Positions 33,618 through 42,654 of a stretch of 42,679 nucleotides of DNA are shown here, in pieces. Position numbers and translations under genes: made by a program. This DNA comes from Rhizonema sp. PD37. Its GTDB lineage: Bacteria > Cyanobacteriota > Cyanobacteriia > Cyanobacteriales > Nostocaceae. Numbering within the stretch: the stretch's first letter is position 1; every line of letters begins with the position of its first letter. The stretch covers positions 1 through 42,679 of the forward strand of contig JAQYWO010000036.1 in the NCBI GenBank assembly GCA_029379215.1, written 5' to 3'. The notes beneath the pieces are model-generated. The model was not told the origin of the DNA. It saw only the letters and a program-made list of their open reading frames with translations, and searched no databases.

Positions 33618-34157
33618 TTATAGCTTTCGTTCCTTGACAGGTTGAGCGGGATTCCCAGCATAAATTGTCATTGGTTCCAAGGAATGCCCAGTAACGCCAC
33701 CAAGTGTGAGTACTGCTCCCCGTCCGACAGTTACTCCAGGCCCGATGACTGACTTTGCCGCAATCCAACTGCTTTCTTGAATGTGTATTGGCGCAGAAGT
33801 TAGCTGAAAATGGGGATGATTCCAGTTGTGGTTTCCCGTGCAAAGGTAGATTCCCTGAGACAAACAAACATGACTTTCGATAGTGATCGGGGCAATATTG
33901 TCCAGCCAAGCATCTTCACCAATCCAAACGCAGTCACCTACTGTCAGTCGCCAGGGAAACTTTACCCTGAGCCCAGGTTTAATCCGGACACCTTGACCAA
34001 TTTTTGCGCCAAATAAGCGGAGTATCCCAACCTTGAAAGTTGACATAGGAAGCCAATAGCTTTGTACCAAAGTTGTCCCAACAAAATACCATAGAAGTTG
34101 TTTCCAGTAAGGAACACCAGGCGTATAAGTCCCAAGGGTGTAGTTATCTAAACGCAT
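33618..34157 (-). CDS. WcaF-type polysaccharide acetyltransferase
   Basis: A 179-residue hexapeptide acetyltransferase close to WcaF, which O-acetylates a sugar of colanic-acid-type polysaccharide. It starts MRLDNYTLGTYTPG, followed by FKVGILRLFGAKIGQGVRI and WRLTVGDCVWIGEDAW. The catalytic histidine lies in LCTGNHNWNHP, and the end is MTIYAGNPAQPVKERKL. The frame also has an ATG six codons earlier (34175); MRLD is the family start. Its 5' end overlaps the last codons of the DUF218 gene by 14 bases, so the two are translated together. The acceptor is presumably a sugar of the product of this cluster. Confidence 0.92.
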   Translation of the reverse strand: MRLDNYTLGTYTPGVPYWKQLLWYFVGTTLVQSYWLPMSTFKVGILRLFGAKIGQGVRIKPGLRVKFPWRLTVGDCVWIGEDAWLDNIAPITIESHVCLSQGIYLCTGNHNWNHPHFQLTSAPIHIQESSWIAAKSVIGPGVTVGRGAVLTLGGVTGHSLEPMTIYAGNPAQPVKERKL

Positions 34158-34767
34158 AGGATAAGCGAGCAACATGAAGATTAAAACTAGCTCCAGTGCG
34201 ACCTGTCACAATCCAGAGAATGGAGCGACCGCTATCGCGTAAGATATGAAGCAAGGATTCTTTGGATTGGTTAGAGGGAATGGGAATTGGAGTAAAGGTG
34301 ATGCCTTGACTGCCTAGGACAAGGGTTGCTATTGCTTTTGCTCTTGGCATGTGGAAGTCGGAGGTAATCAAATAAAGGTGCTGAATGTTCTGGCTTTTAA
34401 ACTCCTCCACAAGAGAAGTGAAGTTGGTAACAGTATCAACTGCACGGTAGTCAAGGTGGACAAGTCTATCGGGGATACCAGCAGCACGGAAAATCTCACG
34501 GGCTTTGTTGTCGGGAATACCAGAAGAAACCCAGATGTATAGAGAGGGGTAAGCAGATGCAAATTGAGCCGTAAACTCCTCCCGATCTTGACCGCCTCCA
34601 AGGGTAAAAATGGCTTGGGGTTGGGGGGCTTGGTTGAATGCGACAAAGAGTCGAGCTGGAATAATAGTTATCAACAGGATAGTGAGAAAGCCTACTAGGG
34701 TAAGTAGCGAGTGTTTTTTTAATACATGTTGAAATCGATTTAGTAACATACTTGATAGATTTGACAA
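34144..34767 (-). CDS. DUF218/YdcF-ElyC-family membrane-anchored protein
   Basis: A 207-residue protein with one N-terminal membrane segment (about 20-43, LLTLVGFLTILLITIIPARL) and a DUF218 domain: IFTLGGGQDREEF, then VSSGIPDNKAREIF, TVTNFTSLVEEF and YLITSDFHMPRAKAIA. The family includes ElyC and SanA, which affect envelope polysaccharide and undecaprenyl-phosphate use; the reaction is not established. Being inside a polysaccharide cluster fits such a role. It overlaps the next gene, wcaF-like, and is 56 bases from the glycosyltransferase before it. Confidence 0.85.
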   Translation of the reverse strand: MSNLSSMLLNRFQHVLKKHSLLTLVGFLTILLITIIPARLFVAFNQAPQPQAIFTLGGGQDREEFTAQFASAYPSLYIWVSSGIPDNKAREIFRAAGIPDRLVHLDYRAVDTVTNFTSLVEEFKSQNIQHLYLITSDFHMPRAKAIATLVLGSQGITFTPIPIPSNQSKESLLHILRDSGRSILWIVTGRTGASFNLHVARLSYAFR

Positions 34768-34823
34768 CGGCGTACTAAATTAAGAATGGCATTGGAGATC
34801 GGCAAGATATGATTACCTTGTTA

Positions 34824-36026
34824 TCAGTAAGAACGAGCAAGGTCAGAAACAGGCTTTTGCTGGATAATTTTTGTGTAGACCTGTTGCATTTGGGAGGCAA
34901 TGTTTTCCCAGTTATATTTTTCAAAAACTAGTTGACGAGCGCTTTTACCCATATTTCTAGCAAGCTCAGGGTTTTTTAAGTAATCCTCTAGCGCACAGGC
35001 AATGGCTGAACTATTCAATTCTGGAACGTAGCCAAGTTGGTATTGTTTAACAACAGAAGCTAAAGCAACGCCAGGAGTAACGAGGACGGGAAGACCGACA
35101 GCAAGAGCCTCCAAAACTGCTACGCCGAAGTTTTCTGAGTGGGAAGTGAGAGCAAATAGGTCTGCTCCCTGTATCAATAAATCTTTTATTTCACCCTTGA
35201 CAAAGCCGATACAATGTGTACGATTTTGAATGTGATGAGAAATGAGAAGGGACTGAACTTCACGTTCGTATTCTGGAGATCCACTACCTGCTATGACAAA
35301 GGTGAAGCGGTAATTGGTAAGTTGGCCCATCGCTGGAATCAGGTAATCTAGACCTTTTTTAGAATGCAGGCGAGATAAAAATAAGATGATAGGTTCATCG
35401 ATTGAAACGTTGAGGTGTTTCCGCAACTGCTGATGAGCATCCCTGATAGTTGGGGGGATAAAAAGACCGTGGGGTAGGATAAAACTAGGAGATTTTAGAT
35501 TTAATCGAGAAACCTCCTGCTGCTCTTGTTGGGAAGTAAAATGAAGCGAATGACTGTGGTTGAGATTTGCTTTTTCTATAAGCTTGAGATAGATTTGCTT
35601 TTTGCGAGTCTTTTGCTGTAGTGACCACTCGCACAACTGTCCCAAAGGACGAACAATGTAAGGAACTCCTTTTAGTCTGGCGATCGCCATTGCAACAGTA
35701 GATGGGTAAGAAAAAATGCCATGAACGTGCAGCAAATCATACTGTTGCATGGCTTGCCACAGCCAAGTCGTGAACTGGCTGGAGAAAGCAAATTCCTCAA
35801 TGCTACGCAAGTTAGGAGAGACGCGGGGGAAAAACCAGACTGGAACCTGTTGATAGTCCGTACATTGCTTAAGAGATCTATCTAGCACATTCAGTTCATC
35901 ATGATTTATGGTGGCAATCTCCGCCTCAATCCCACTATCTCGTAGTGCCTTGACCATTTCTATGATGGCAAAGCTTGGACCACCCCGTTCTGGAGCAACA
36001 GACGGAATAACATGAAGAACTTTCAT
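34824..36026 (-). CDS. GT4-family glycosyltransferase
   Basis: A 400-residue GT-B glycosyltransferase. The N-terminal half begins MKVLHVIPSVAPERGGPSF, with the glycine loop that contacts the acceptor or phosphate. The C-terminal half has LFLSRLHSKKGLDYLI (215-230) and the GT4 E-x7-E motif at E298 and E306 (SENFGVAVLEALA). No membrane segment is present, so it works on the cytoplasmic side on a lipid-linked sugar. The frame extends six codons upstream, but ATG at 36026 overlaps the asnB stop by four bases (ATGA), a typical coupled arrangement. The sugar donor cannot be told. Confidence 0.93.
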   Translation of the reverse strand: MKVLHVIPSVAPERGGPSFAIIEMVKALRDSGIEAEIATINHDELNVLDRSLKQCTDYQQVPVWFFPRVSPNLRSIEEFAFSSQFTTWLWQAMQQYDLLHVHGIFSYPSTVAMAIARLKGVPYIVRPLGQLCEWSLQQKTRKKQIYLKLIEKANLNHSHSLHFTSQQEQQEVSRLNLKSPSFILPHGLFIPPTIRDAHQQLRKHLNVSIDEPIILFLSRLHSKKGLDYLIPAMGQLTNYRFTFVIAGSGSPEYEREVQSLLISHHIQNRTHCIGFVKGEIKDLLIQGADLFALTSHSENFGVAVLEALAVGLPVLVTPGVALASVVKQYQLGYVPELNSSAIACALEDYLKNPELARNMGKSARQLVFEKYNWENIASQMQQVYTKIIQQKPVSDLARSY

Positions 36027-37819
36027 ACTGCAATCTGCTCCCACCAGTATTTAAGAATTGCTAAACTCCAGCGACGATACCAGGGTTTAAGTGATATATT
36101 CTGCGGAATATTCACATTGCTAAAGTAGTCACGCCATTCACCTACCATCCATTGATCAAAGGGGAAAGAAAAGCCTCGTTTGGGACGGTTGACAACCCAC
36201 TTAGGTAAGTCGGAAACGGCTGCAATCAACAATTGTTTTCCTGTAGCTAAACGGATATTGCTAGGAATCGATGCCACTGCTTCTAGTAAAGTGCGATCAA
36301 CTAGAGGAACTCGGAGTTCCAGCCCCCAAGCCATGCTCATAACGTCGCTATCTCGCAATAACTGATTACGCATATAGCAACTGATTTCTAAAAAACTCAC
36401 TTCATCTTCTAAAGAGAAAGTCTGCGGCTGATAATTTGAGATGAAAGCTTGGTTAGTCGCTAGAGATTTATCTGGGAAGAATTGATTGACAATTGTACAA
36501 GCTTCTGTATGAGAGAAAATTCCTCGCAAACTGCGATGGGCTGTAGCTGAAGTGGGGGTATGCTGTAAAAAATCACCCAAGCGCTTGACTTTGGATGATG
36601 TTCCCCAATGTGCTAAGGATGCACCTACACCAGTAGCCAGAGGAACTGCTTGCAATCGCTTACCCCATGTCACCATCTGCGGTACTTTCTGAAATGAGTG
36701 GTATCCCCCAAATAACTCATCTCCACCCACTCCAGATAGTACAACTTTAGTGCCGTTTTCACGGGCAACTTGAGAGACACAGAAAGTATTAAAGCCATCG
36801 ACACTAGGTTGGTCAATTGCTTCGAGAAATAGTGGTAATAGTTCTTTAGCTGATGATGCTGTTAATTTGTATTCGGTATGTTTTGCACCAAACTCCTTTG
36901 CTATTTGCTGGGCTATTTCTCCTTCATTCCACTCTTGTTCTTCAAAAGCTATGGAGTAGGTACACAACTGTTCTTTTTGAGTCTGAGTGGCAAGGGCTAG
37001 AACTGCTGTTGAGTCAATCCCACCACTGAGAAAAATACCCACAGGGACATCACTGATAAAATGATGTTTAATAGAGTCAACCAAAGCTTCTCGAACTTTT
37101 TCTTGCGCTTCTAATGGTGAAATTGTTGTCGGAGTAAAGTTGATTTGCCAGTATTGCTTTTTTGTCACACTGTCTCGTTGCCAATGTAGCCAATGACCAG
37201 CAGCTAGACAATGGATACCTTCAACTAAGGTGTATGGTTCTGGAACTGAACCGGTAGTCAAATAGCCGTATAACCCTTCGATACTCATGTTAATCGCAGG
37301 CAAACCAGAGGCTAAAATCGCTCTCAGTTCTGAAGCAAAGATAATGGTTGAACCAGATTGCCAGTAATACAGAGGCTTAATTCCTAAAGGATCACGAGCT
37401 AAAAAACAAGTTTTCTCAAAGTCATCCCAGATAGCAAAGGCAAACATCCCGCGTAAATGCTTGACGCAGTTAGAACCCTCTGTTTGGTAAAGTTTGAGGA
37501 TGACTTCTGTATCTGTTTTTGAATGAAATTCCTCTCCTTGGGATATCAGATGGCGGCGCAGTTGTTGAAAGTTATAAATCTCACCATTGAAGGTAATCCA
37601 GTATCTCCCGTCAGGAGTAGACATGGGCTGATGTCCAGCAGGAGTGAGGTCGAGGATTGCTAGACGAGTATGGGCGAGGGCTGCTTGTCGATCGCTTGAA
37701 ATATAAATACCTGAATCATCCGGACCACGATGTTGCAGCGCTGTTTGCATCTGCTGAATTATCGTTCCCAAGGCATCTTGATATTGATGGACTGTGAGAA
37801 TTCCTACAATGCCACACAT
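36023..37819 (-). CDS. asnB: Asparagine synthase (glutamine-hydrolysing), polysaccharide-cluster type
   Basis: A 598-residue AsnB. Residues 2-215 are the class II glutamine amidotransferase domain with nucleophile C2 (MCGIVGIL), R52-containing THTRLAILDL-like loop and NGEIYNF. Residues about 240-590 are the synthetase domain with the pyrophosphate loop SGGIDS (265-270) and SGVGGDELFGGY. The reaction makes asparagine from aspartate, glutamine and ATP. Copies within polysaccharide clusters are common and may instead amidate a sugar acid; that is inference. It is two bases from the preceding gene and overlaps the following one by four, so it is inside the operon. Confidence 0.95.
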   Translation of the reverse strand: MCGIVGILTVHQYQDALGTIIQQMQTALQHRGPDDSGIYISSDRQAALAHTRLAILDLTPAGHQPMSTPDGRYWITFNGEIYNFQQLRRHLISQGEEFHSKTDTEVILKLYQTEGSNCVKHLRGMFAFAIWDDFEKTCFLARDPLGIKPLYYWQSGSTIIFASELRAILASGLPAINMSIEGLYGYLTTGSVPEPYTLVEGIHCLAAGHWLHWQRDSVTKKQYWQINFTPTTISPLEAQEKVREALVDSIKHHFISDVPVGIFLSGGIDSTAVLALATQTQKEQLCTYSIAFEEQEWNEGEIAQQIAKEFGAKHTEYKLTASSAKELLPLFLEAIDQPSVDGFNTFCVSQVARENGTKVVLSGVGGDELFGGYHSFQKVPQMVTWGKRLQAVPLATGVGASLAHWGTSSKVKRLGDFLQHTPTSATAHRSLRGIFSHTEACTIVNQFFPDKSLATNQAFISNYQPQTFSLEDEVSFLEISCYMRNQLLRDSDVMSMAWGLELRVPLVDRTLLEAVASIPSNIRLATGKQLLIAAVSDLPKWVVNRPKRGFSFPFDQWMVGEWRDYFSNVNIPQNISLKPWYRRWSLAILKYWWEQIAV

Positions 37820-37821
37820 CT

Positions 37822-38994
37822 TTAAGACGAACTCCTTTTTATGGGCTGGAAATACTTATCGAAATGGCTGGCAAGAATGTATTGGAAATGCTCAAACCCA
37901 AAGTTATCAATAACCTGACGACGTAAAGCTTCAGGTTGATACATTAAAGTGTTGGGATAATTATCTTGTATTATTTTAATAAGCGCTTCAGTAATTTCTC
38001 TATGATTATCAGGATTCACCAGTGCGCCTAATTCACCATGACATAGAGCATCAACTGCTCCATCCTGGTTGCCAGCTAAGACAGGTTTGCCACATGCTAG
38101 TGCTTCTAAATAGACAATGCCAAACCCTTCCTTTTTACTAGGCATCGCAAAGACATCGCAGAGATTGTAGTAATCACACAGTTGCTCATCGGGCACAAAC
38201 CCTGCTAAAGTGACACAATCTTGCAGTCCTAATTTGACAATTAACTGCTCAATTCTAGGTCTATCGTCCCCTTTACCAACAATGATGTAGTGAATATTAG
38301 GAATAATCTGACGAATTTGAGGAAGAGCTTGCAGAATTTTGTCATACCCTTTGTAATTTTCACTTTTTATCAATCGTGCAACAGTTAATATGACTGGTTG
38401 CTCTGGCTTTAAGCCATATCTAGTCAAAAGCAGACGAGGCTTGGGTGCTATCCTGAAGCGATGGGGATCGAAAGTGCAAGGTAGGAGTACAACTCGGTCA
38501 GGGTTGAGATTTTGTTCTTGGACAAGGCGATCACGCGTGTAGCTGCCAATAGCCAGAATCATGTCAGCATAATGTATAGTAGTTTTGAGAGCAGCGTTTT
38601 TAATATCCCAAGCTTCCATACCATAGGCGATCGTCCAGAAGGGAGTACCTATGAGACGTTTAAGCCTATAAGCAGCAACGGTGAAATTTAAGTGAGTTGC
38701 AATTATCAAGTCCGGGCGCTGTTGAAAACCTTTATTGATAATTTGTGTAGCAAAGACAGGGGTGCGAATTTTTAATGGCCATGCTCCAGCAAAGTGGAAT
38801 TGAGTCTCAGGTAAATAAGGAATTTCAGGCGTTGTCCGGATATCATTTTTAAGGAAAACATCATATTGACTCTGAGGGTAAAGTTTTTGCAGAGCCTCCA
38901 AGAAAAAAGCTGAATAGACTTGAATACCACCCTTAAACCCAAAAATTTCAGGGGACCAAACGTGAAAATGACTTGGAGTACCAAGCTTTTGCAT
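37822..38994 (-). CDS. GT4-family glycosyltransferase
   Basis: A 390-residue GT-B enzyme. Near the N-terminus, EIFGFKGGIQVYSAFFLEAL carries the glycine-rich loop. The donor half includes VILTVARLIKSENYKGYDK (201-219) and the E-x7-E motif at E289 and E297 (KKEGFGIVYLEALACG), followed by VLAGNQDGAVDAL. No signal or membrane segment. Start ATG at 38994. The gap to the upstream glycosyltransferase is nine bases and to asnB two bases. Adds one sugar of the repeat unit; which one is unknown. Confidence 0.93.
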   Translation of the reverse strand: MQKLGTPSHFHVWSPEIFGFKGGIQVYSAFFLEALQKLYPQSQYDVFLKNDIRTTPEIPYLPETQFHFAGAWPLKIRTPVFATQIINKGFQQRPDLIIATHLNFTVAAYRLKRLIGTPFWTIAYGMEAWDIKNAALKTTIHYADMILAIGSYTRDRLVQEQNLNPDRVVLLPCTFDPHRFRIAPKPRLLLTRYGLKPEQPVILTVARLIKSENYKGYDKILQALPQIRQIIPNIHYIIVGKGDDRPRIEQLIVKLGLQDCVTLAGFVPDEQLCDYYNLCDVFAMPSKKEGFGIVYLEALACGKPVLAGNQDGAVDALCHGELGALVNPDNHREITEALIKIIQDNYPNTLMYQPEALRRQVIDNFGFEHFQYILASHFDKYFQPIKRSSS

Positions 38995-39003
38995 ATCTTT
39001 AAA

Positions 39004-40278
39004 TTAAATTTGAATTTGTGAGGTTAATTGATGACTGGAAGATACGAAGATTTCCTGGATTTGATTAGCTAGTCTCTGTTGATACAAAGCCCAATTCAGT
39101 TGTTCTGCTTTGCGACGGGCAGCTCGTCCCATCTGAGCTAACTCATGAGGATGAGAATAGCACCACTCCAGCTTTTGCTTGAGTGCTTCCACGTCCCGGA
39201 TCGGAATGATAAATCCTTCTACCCCGTCGGTGAGAATATCAGGTCCGGCTGTATTGGGTGTAGTAATTACGGGAATGCCACAGGACATTGCTTCCAAAAG
39301 CACAAGAGCAAAACCTTCAACTAGAGATGGGAAAACAAAAACGCTAGCACTGCTGTAGTATTGATTTAGTAAAAAATGAGGAGTAGAAGGAACGTGACGG
39401 CAAATATCCTTGTACTGTTCTAACCAGCCTTTGGGGAAGAGATTTGAGCCAACTAACATCAACTCTGCATCGTCTAATTGTAACTTTTGCCATGCTTGTA
39501 ATAGATAATGAACGCCTTTGCGAGGAGAGACACGACCTACAAATAAGGCACGGAAGTAGTTATTTAGTTTAGGCTGTGGTTGGAAGTAGTCTACAGGAGC
39601 ACCGTAAGGAATGACGCTCACTTTTTCTGACTCGACGCCAATTTCTAAAAGAGACTTTTTTGTGAAGGAAGAAGCGACAAAGATGCGATCCGCGAGTTGA
39701 ACTTCCCGTTCCTTACGCTCGATTTTCCAAGCTGGCTCGTGAAGCGATTCTATTGCTGGAGCCAATTCAGGGAAGCGTTCAGCTTCTTGGCGCATAATGT
39801 TACAGGTAGTGCGATAGAAGGGAATGGGCAAGTCATATAAGCAAAGAATGCCTTGCTGTTTAGCAACCTCAAAGGTGGTTGCGGCTAAATCTTCATAGCT
39901 ATAGATTGCATCTAAGCCTTGGAGGTGGTTTTTGGCAACTTGGCGATCAAGGGAGACGTATACCCAATCCACTAACCCTGAATAGCTCAAACCCAAACGG
40001 GACGCTAGCCCGGTTCGGGATAGCAATATGCGAATGATTTCTCGCCACGGGTAGGTTTGAATCGGCACACCATTAGGAGAAACCCAACTTCGTCTACTTA
40101 GCTCATTTTTGAGCTTTTTGGGTAGTAAATTCAAGTAACGCCAAACGGGTGCCTCTGAATCATAAGCGATTGAAGTAATGACCTCCTTTAGCAAATTAAC
40201 CTCTGCCAATGCTAAGGCAGCATTTTTAGCAAAGGAAGGATTAATTTGGTGAACTAGGGAAATACGTGGTGTAGACAT
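39004..40278 (-). CDS. GT4-family glycosyltransferase
   Basis: A 424-residue GT-B glycosyltransferase with an atypical N-terminal half that lacks the usual GG loop (starts MSTPRISLVHQINPSFAKNA). The donor half is standard: FVGRVSPRKGVHYLLQAW (246-263) and E-x7-E at E321 and E329 (LVEGFALVLLEAMSCG), then VITTPNTAGPDIL. Its start lies 38 bases inside the preceding membrane-protein gene in another frame, so the two are coupled. The unusual acceptor half suggests a different acceptor from the other three GT4 enzymes here. Confidence 0.92.
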   Translation of the reverse strand: MSTPRISLVHQINPSFAKNAALALAEVNLLKEVITSIAYDSEAPVWRYLNLLPKKLKNELSRRSWVSPNGVPIQTYPWREIIRILLSRTGLASRLGLSYSGLVDWVYVSLDRQVAKNHLQGLDAIYSYEDLAATTFEVAKQQGILCLYDLPIPFYRTTCNIMRQEAERFPELAPAIESLHEPAWKIERKEREVQLADRIFVASSFTKKSLLEIGVESEKVSVIPYGAPVDYFQPQPKLNNYFRALFVGRVSPRKGVHYLLQAWQKLQLDDAELMLVGSNLFPKGWLEQYKDICRHVPSTPHFLLNQYYSSASVFVFPSLVEGFALVLLEAMSCGIPVITTPNTAGPDILTDGVEGFIIPIRDVEALKQKLEWCYSHPHELAQMGRAARRKAEQLNWALYQQRLANQIQEIFVSSSHQLTSQIQI

Positions 40279-41647
40279 ACTGTTGGTAGGATGAAAGCTG
40301 CCGAGATTCTAGTTCTGGAAGCAAAAAGATAAAACTACTGAAAAACCAGTAGTAAACTGCAAAAGTATGGTTGAAAATCAGTTGTCCTGTAATGTTTATG
40401 ATTTGAAACAGGAAGGCAACAAGAGCTAATTGACGCAAAAAGGGACTTTTTAATTTCCAGAAGACTTGCCAAAGGTTGAAGATTAAAATTAAGCGTAGTG
40501 CATACCAGAACAGGAAACCAAGTGGACCTGTTTCTAGAACAACCCTCCCCATTTCTCCTTCAGAGGGGGGTAAAGTTTCACCAAAAGGTAAGTTGAAAAT
40601 CTTGCGCAAAGCCGGAACTGCCTGATGGGTTGCGCCAGTGCCGTAGCCATCAAATCCCTTAAATTGCATTGCTTGTGTAGGTTCTGCAAAAGCAGATAAG
40701 GCACGCTCTAGAAAGTTTTTAGAGTCACTAGAATTGGCTGCACGGTAAGAAAATGCTTCGATTGCCTTGCTAAAGAATTGGGGCAATGTAGCCGAGATTA
40801 AGATAACAGGTAAAACAAGTTGCTTTGCTGAGCGTTTAGCAGTTGTAGGTTGAGTGAAACTGAGAATACACACATATCCCACCACAAATAAAATTTCAAA
40901 TAAAAGCAAGCCACGAGCACCTGTCATAAAGGAAGTACCTGCAACTAAGAATGCTTCAACAAGTGTTAGCAACCGCCATAATCGTGGTTGTTTAAGAGTT
41001 AGCAGAGGAATTAGTAAACTGAAGCAGGCTGACAAATAAACTGTATAACCGCTGATGTAAGAAAAAGTACCTGTGACTCGAACTGCATTAAAACCGTTAA
41101 ATCCGGCATTTGCTTCGTGTCCACCTGCATAAATGTTAATGGGACTCGAAGGAGGGCTGAAGAATTGAGCAACAGCTAAAAAACAGACTGGAATCGTAAA
41201 CAGTAGATAATTTCGTAAGAATTGATATAGTTCCTCTTGAGACTGGAATAGAGCAGGTAGCATCCAAATTAAGGGAATATAGAAGAAATAGGCTTTAAGT
41301 CCAAAAAAGCCAATAATTACTGAACCCAAACTCGGGTTAAATGCCTGAAATGTACACCAGATCATTGCCATGAATAGGGCAATTGTAATTCCACTGATTT
41401 TGAAGGGATATTTCAGTTCGGAACCAAGGTAGTATCTTAAATATGCGCCTAAAAGAACTATGTCTTTAAAAAAGTAAATCATCTCACTGGCTTGCGGTAG
41501 CACCCACTTACGCAGTACACCTTCAAAAATGACAAGAAAAAATACAACTTTAACAGCAAGCCGCCAGTTTAGAGATGAAATCCAAACAATTGCGATTACA
41601 GCTACCAGAGGACCTATTAAAGGAATTAAAGTAATCAGCAGTTGCAT
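40241..41647 (-). CDS. O-antigen ligase/polymerase-like membrane protein
   Basis: A 468-residue protein with about eleven hydrophobic segments from residue 3 on, no signal peptide and a large hydrophilic loop between about 300 and 375 (SYRAANSSDSKNFLERALSA, later GETLPPSEGEMGRVVLETGP). This layout is that of Wzy polymerases and WaaL ligases, which join lipid-linked repeat units on the outer face of the membrane. The loop sequence GEMGRVVLETGPLGFLFWY, with a conserved-type E and G run, is common in the O-antigen ligase-like domain of exopolysaccharide clusters. Which of polymerase or ligase applies is uncertain. It overlaps its neighbours by 13 and 38 bases. Confidence 0.87.
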   Translation of the reverse strand: MQLLITLIPLIGPLVAVIAIVWISSLNWRLAVKVVFFLVIFEGVLRKWVLPQASEMIYFFKDIVLLGAYLRYYLGSELKYPFKISGITIALFMAMIWCTFQAFNPSLGSVIIGFFGLKAYFFYIPLIWMLPALFQSQEELYQFLRNYLLFTIPVCFLAVAQFFSPPSSPINIYAGGHEANAGFNGFNAVRVTGTFSYISGYTVYLSACFSLLIPLLTLKQPRLWRLLTLVEAFLVAGTSFMTGARGLLLFEILFVVGYVCILSFTQPTTAKRSAKQLVLPVILISATLPQFFSKAIEAFSYRAANSSDSKNFLERALSAFAEPTQAMQFKGFDGYGTGATHQAVPALRKIFNLPFGETLPPSEGEMGRVVLETGPLGFLFWYALRLILIFNLWQVFWKLKSPFLRQLALVAFLFQIINITGQLIFNHTFAVYYWFFSSFIFLLPELESRQLSSYQQYVYTTYFPSSPN

Positions 41648-42654
41648 TGAACAACCTCCTCCAGAACATTAAGATAGGCTTTGGCGACTGCTTGACTTGT
41701 GTGACTGTCTAAGTGCAATTTGGCTTTGTCTCTATAAGTCTTCAGTTTTTCTGGTTCAGTAAGTAAATTAAAAAGTATCTGAGTTAATTGCTCAACATTG
41801 CCATTTGGAAATGTCACACCACAAGGACCAATTGCGTCCTTTAAACCTCCTCCTTCTGAACCAACAACAACACAACCACAGGCAATTCCTTCTAAGGCAA
41901 CAATTCCAAATGGTTCGTCCCAAAGAGATGGAACTACCATAATTTTGTGAGTATTTAATAATTTTGCTAATTCTTGCTCAACTTTGATACCAGCGAAATC
42001 AATCTGATCAATAATTTCTAATTTTTGTGCTTGTTGCTGCAATCTATATTCTTCTGGTCCATTACCAATAATTGTTAATTTAGGCTTGATTCCTAATAAT
42101 TTTATTTGAGCCAATGCATCTAATAGCAAATTAACTCCCTTGTCAGAAACCAAGCGTCCTAAAAAAACAAGCTCTTTGTTACGAGTAACATCTGGCATGT
42201 TATAAAAGACATCTTCTCGATAAGAATTGGGTATGATCTTTACTGCTGCAGGAATATATTCAGCTAAAGCTTGACTGGCTGAAATGTTAGTGGCAAAACG
42301 AGTAATAAAATACTTTAGATGATCTTGCCAATTAAGACTACCGTTTGAACGACGATACCAAGTTTGATGAGTTACCACTAGAGGCTTGGGAATAATTAGT
42401 AATGGCCAAAGACCCTTTAAGCTCACACAGCCTTGTAAAAATACATCACACCAACGAGTTAGTTGCAATAGTTGTTGTGAATTTGGTTGTCGAATAACTT
42501 CAAAACAGAAAGATTTTGAGTTTATGTCTGGAGTTTGTGAGACTAGCTTGACTTGATGTCCTTGATATGTAAATTCCTGCGCTAAGGTTGAAATTACTGT
42601 TTCTAATCCACCAATATTGGGATAGAATGAGGGAGAATAAATTAAAAAGTTCAT
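41635..42654 (-). CDS. GT4-family glycosyltransferase
   Basis: A 339-residue GT-B glycosyltransferase, at the short end for GT4. It begins MNFLIYSPSFYPNIGGLETV with the acceptor-side GG loop, has VFLGRLVSDKGVNLLLDAL (163-181), and the E-x7-E motif at E247 and E255 (WDEPFGIVALEGIACG) followed by VVGSEGGGLKDA. Start ATG at 42654. It is the first gene of the cluster that is fully in the window; the remaining 25 bases to the right edge hold no gene start I can see, so the operon may begin here or upstream outside the window. The end overlaps the membrane-protein gene by 13 bases. Confidence 0.93.
   Translation of the reverse strand: MNFLIYSPSFYPNIGGLETVISTLAQEFTYQGHQVKLVSQTPDINSKSFCFEVIRQPNSQQLLQLTRWCDVFLQGCVSLKGLWPLLIIPKPLVVTHQTWYRRSNGSLNWQDHLKYFITRFATNISASQALAEYIPAAVKIIPNSYREDVFYNMPDVTRNKELVFLGRLVSDKGVNLLLDALAQIKLLGIKPKLTIIGNGPEEYRLQQQAQKLEIIDQIDFAGIKVEQELAKLLNTHKIMVVPSLWDEPFGIVALEGIACGCVVVGSEGGGLKDAIGPCGVTFPNGNVEQLTQILFNLLTEPEKLKTYRDKAKLHLDSHTSQAVAKAYLNVLEEVVQCNC

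Noticed and set aside
33556..33909. N-terminal extension of the third Uma2 gene
   Set aside because: It overlaps the acetyltransferase gene in another frame and shows no Uma2 likeness; the family start is the ATG at 33555.
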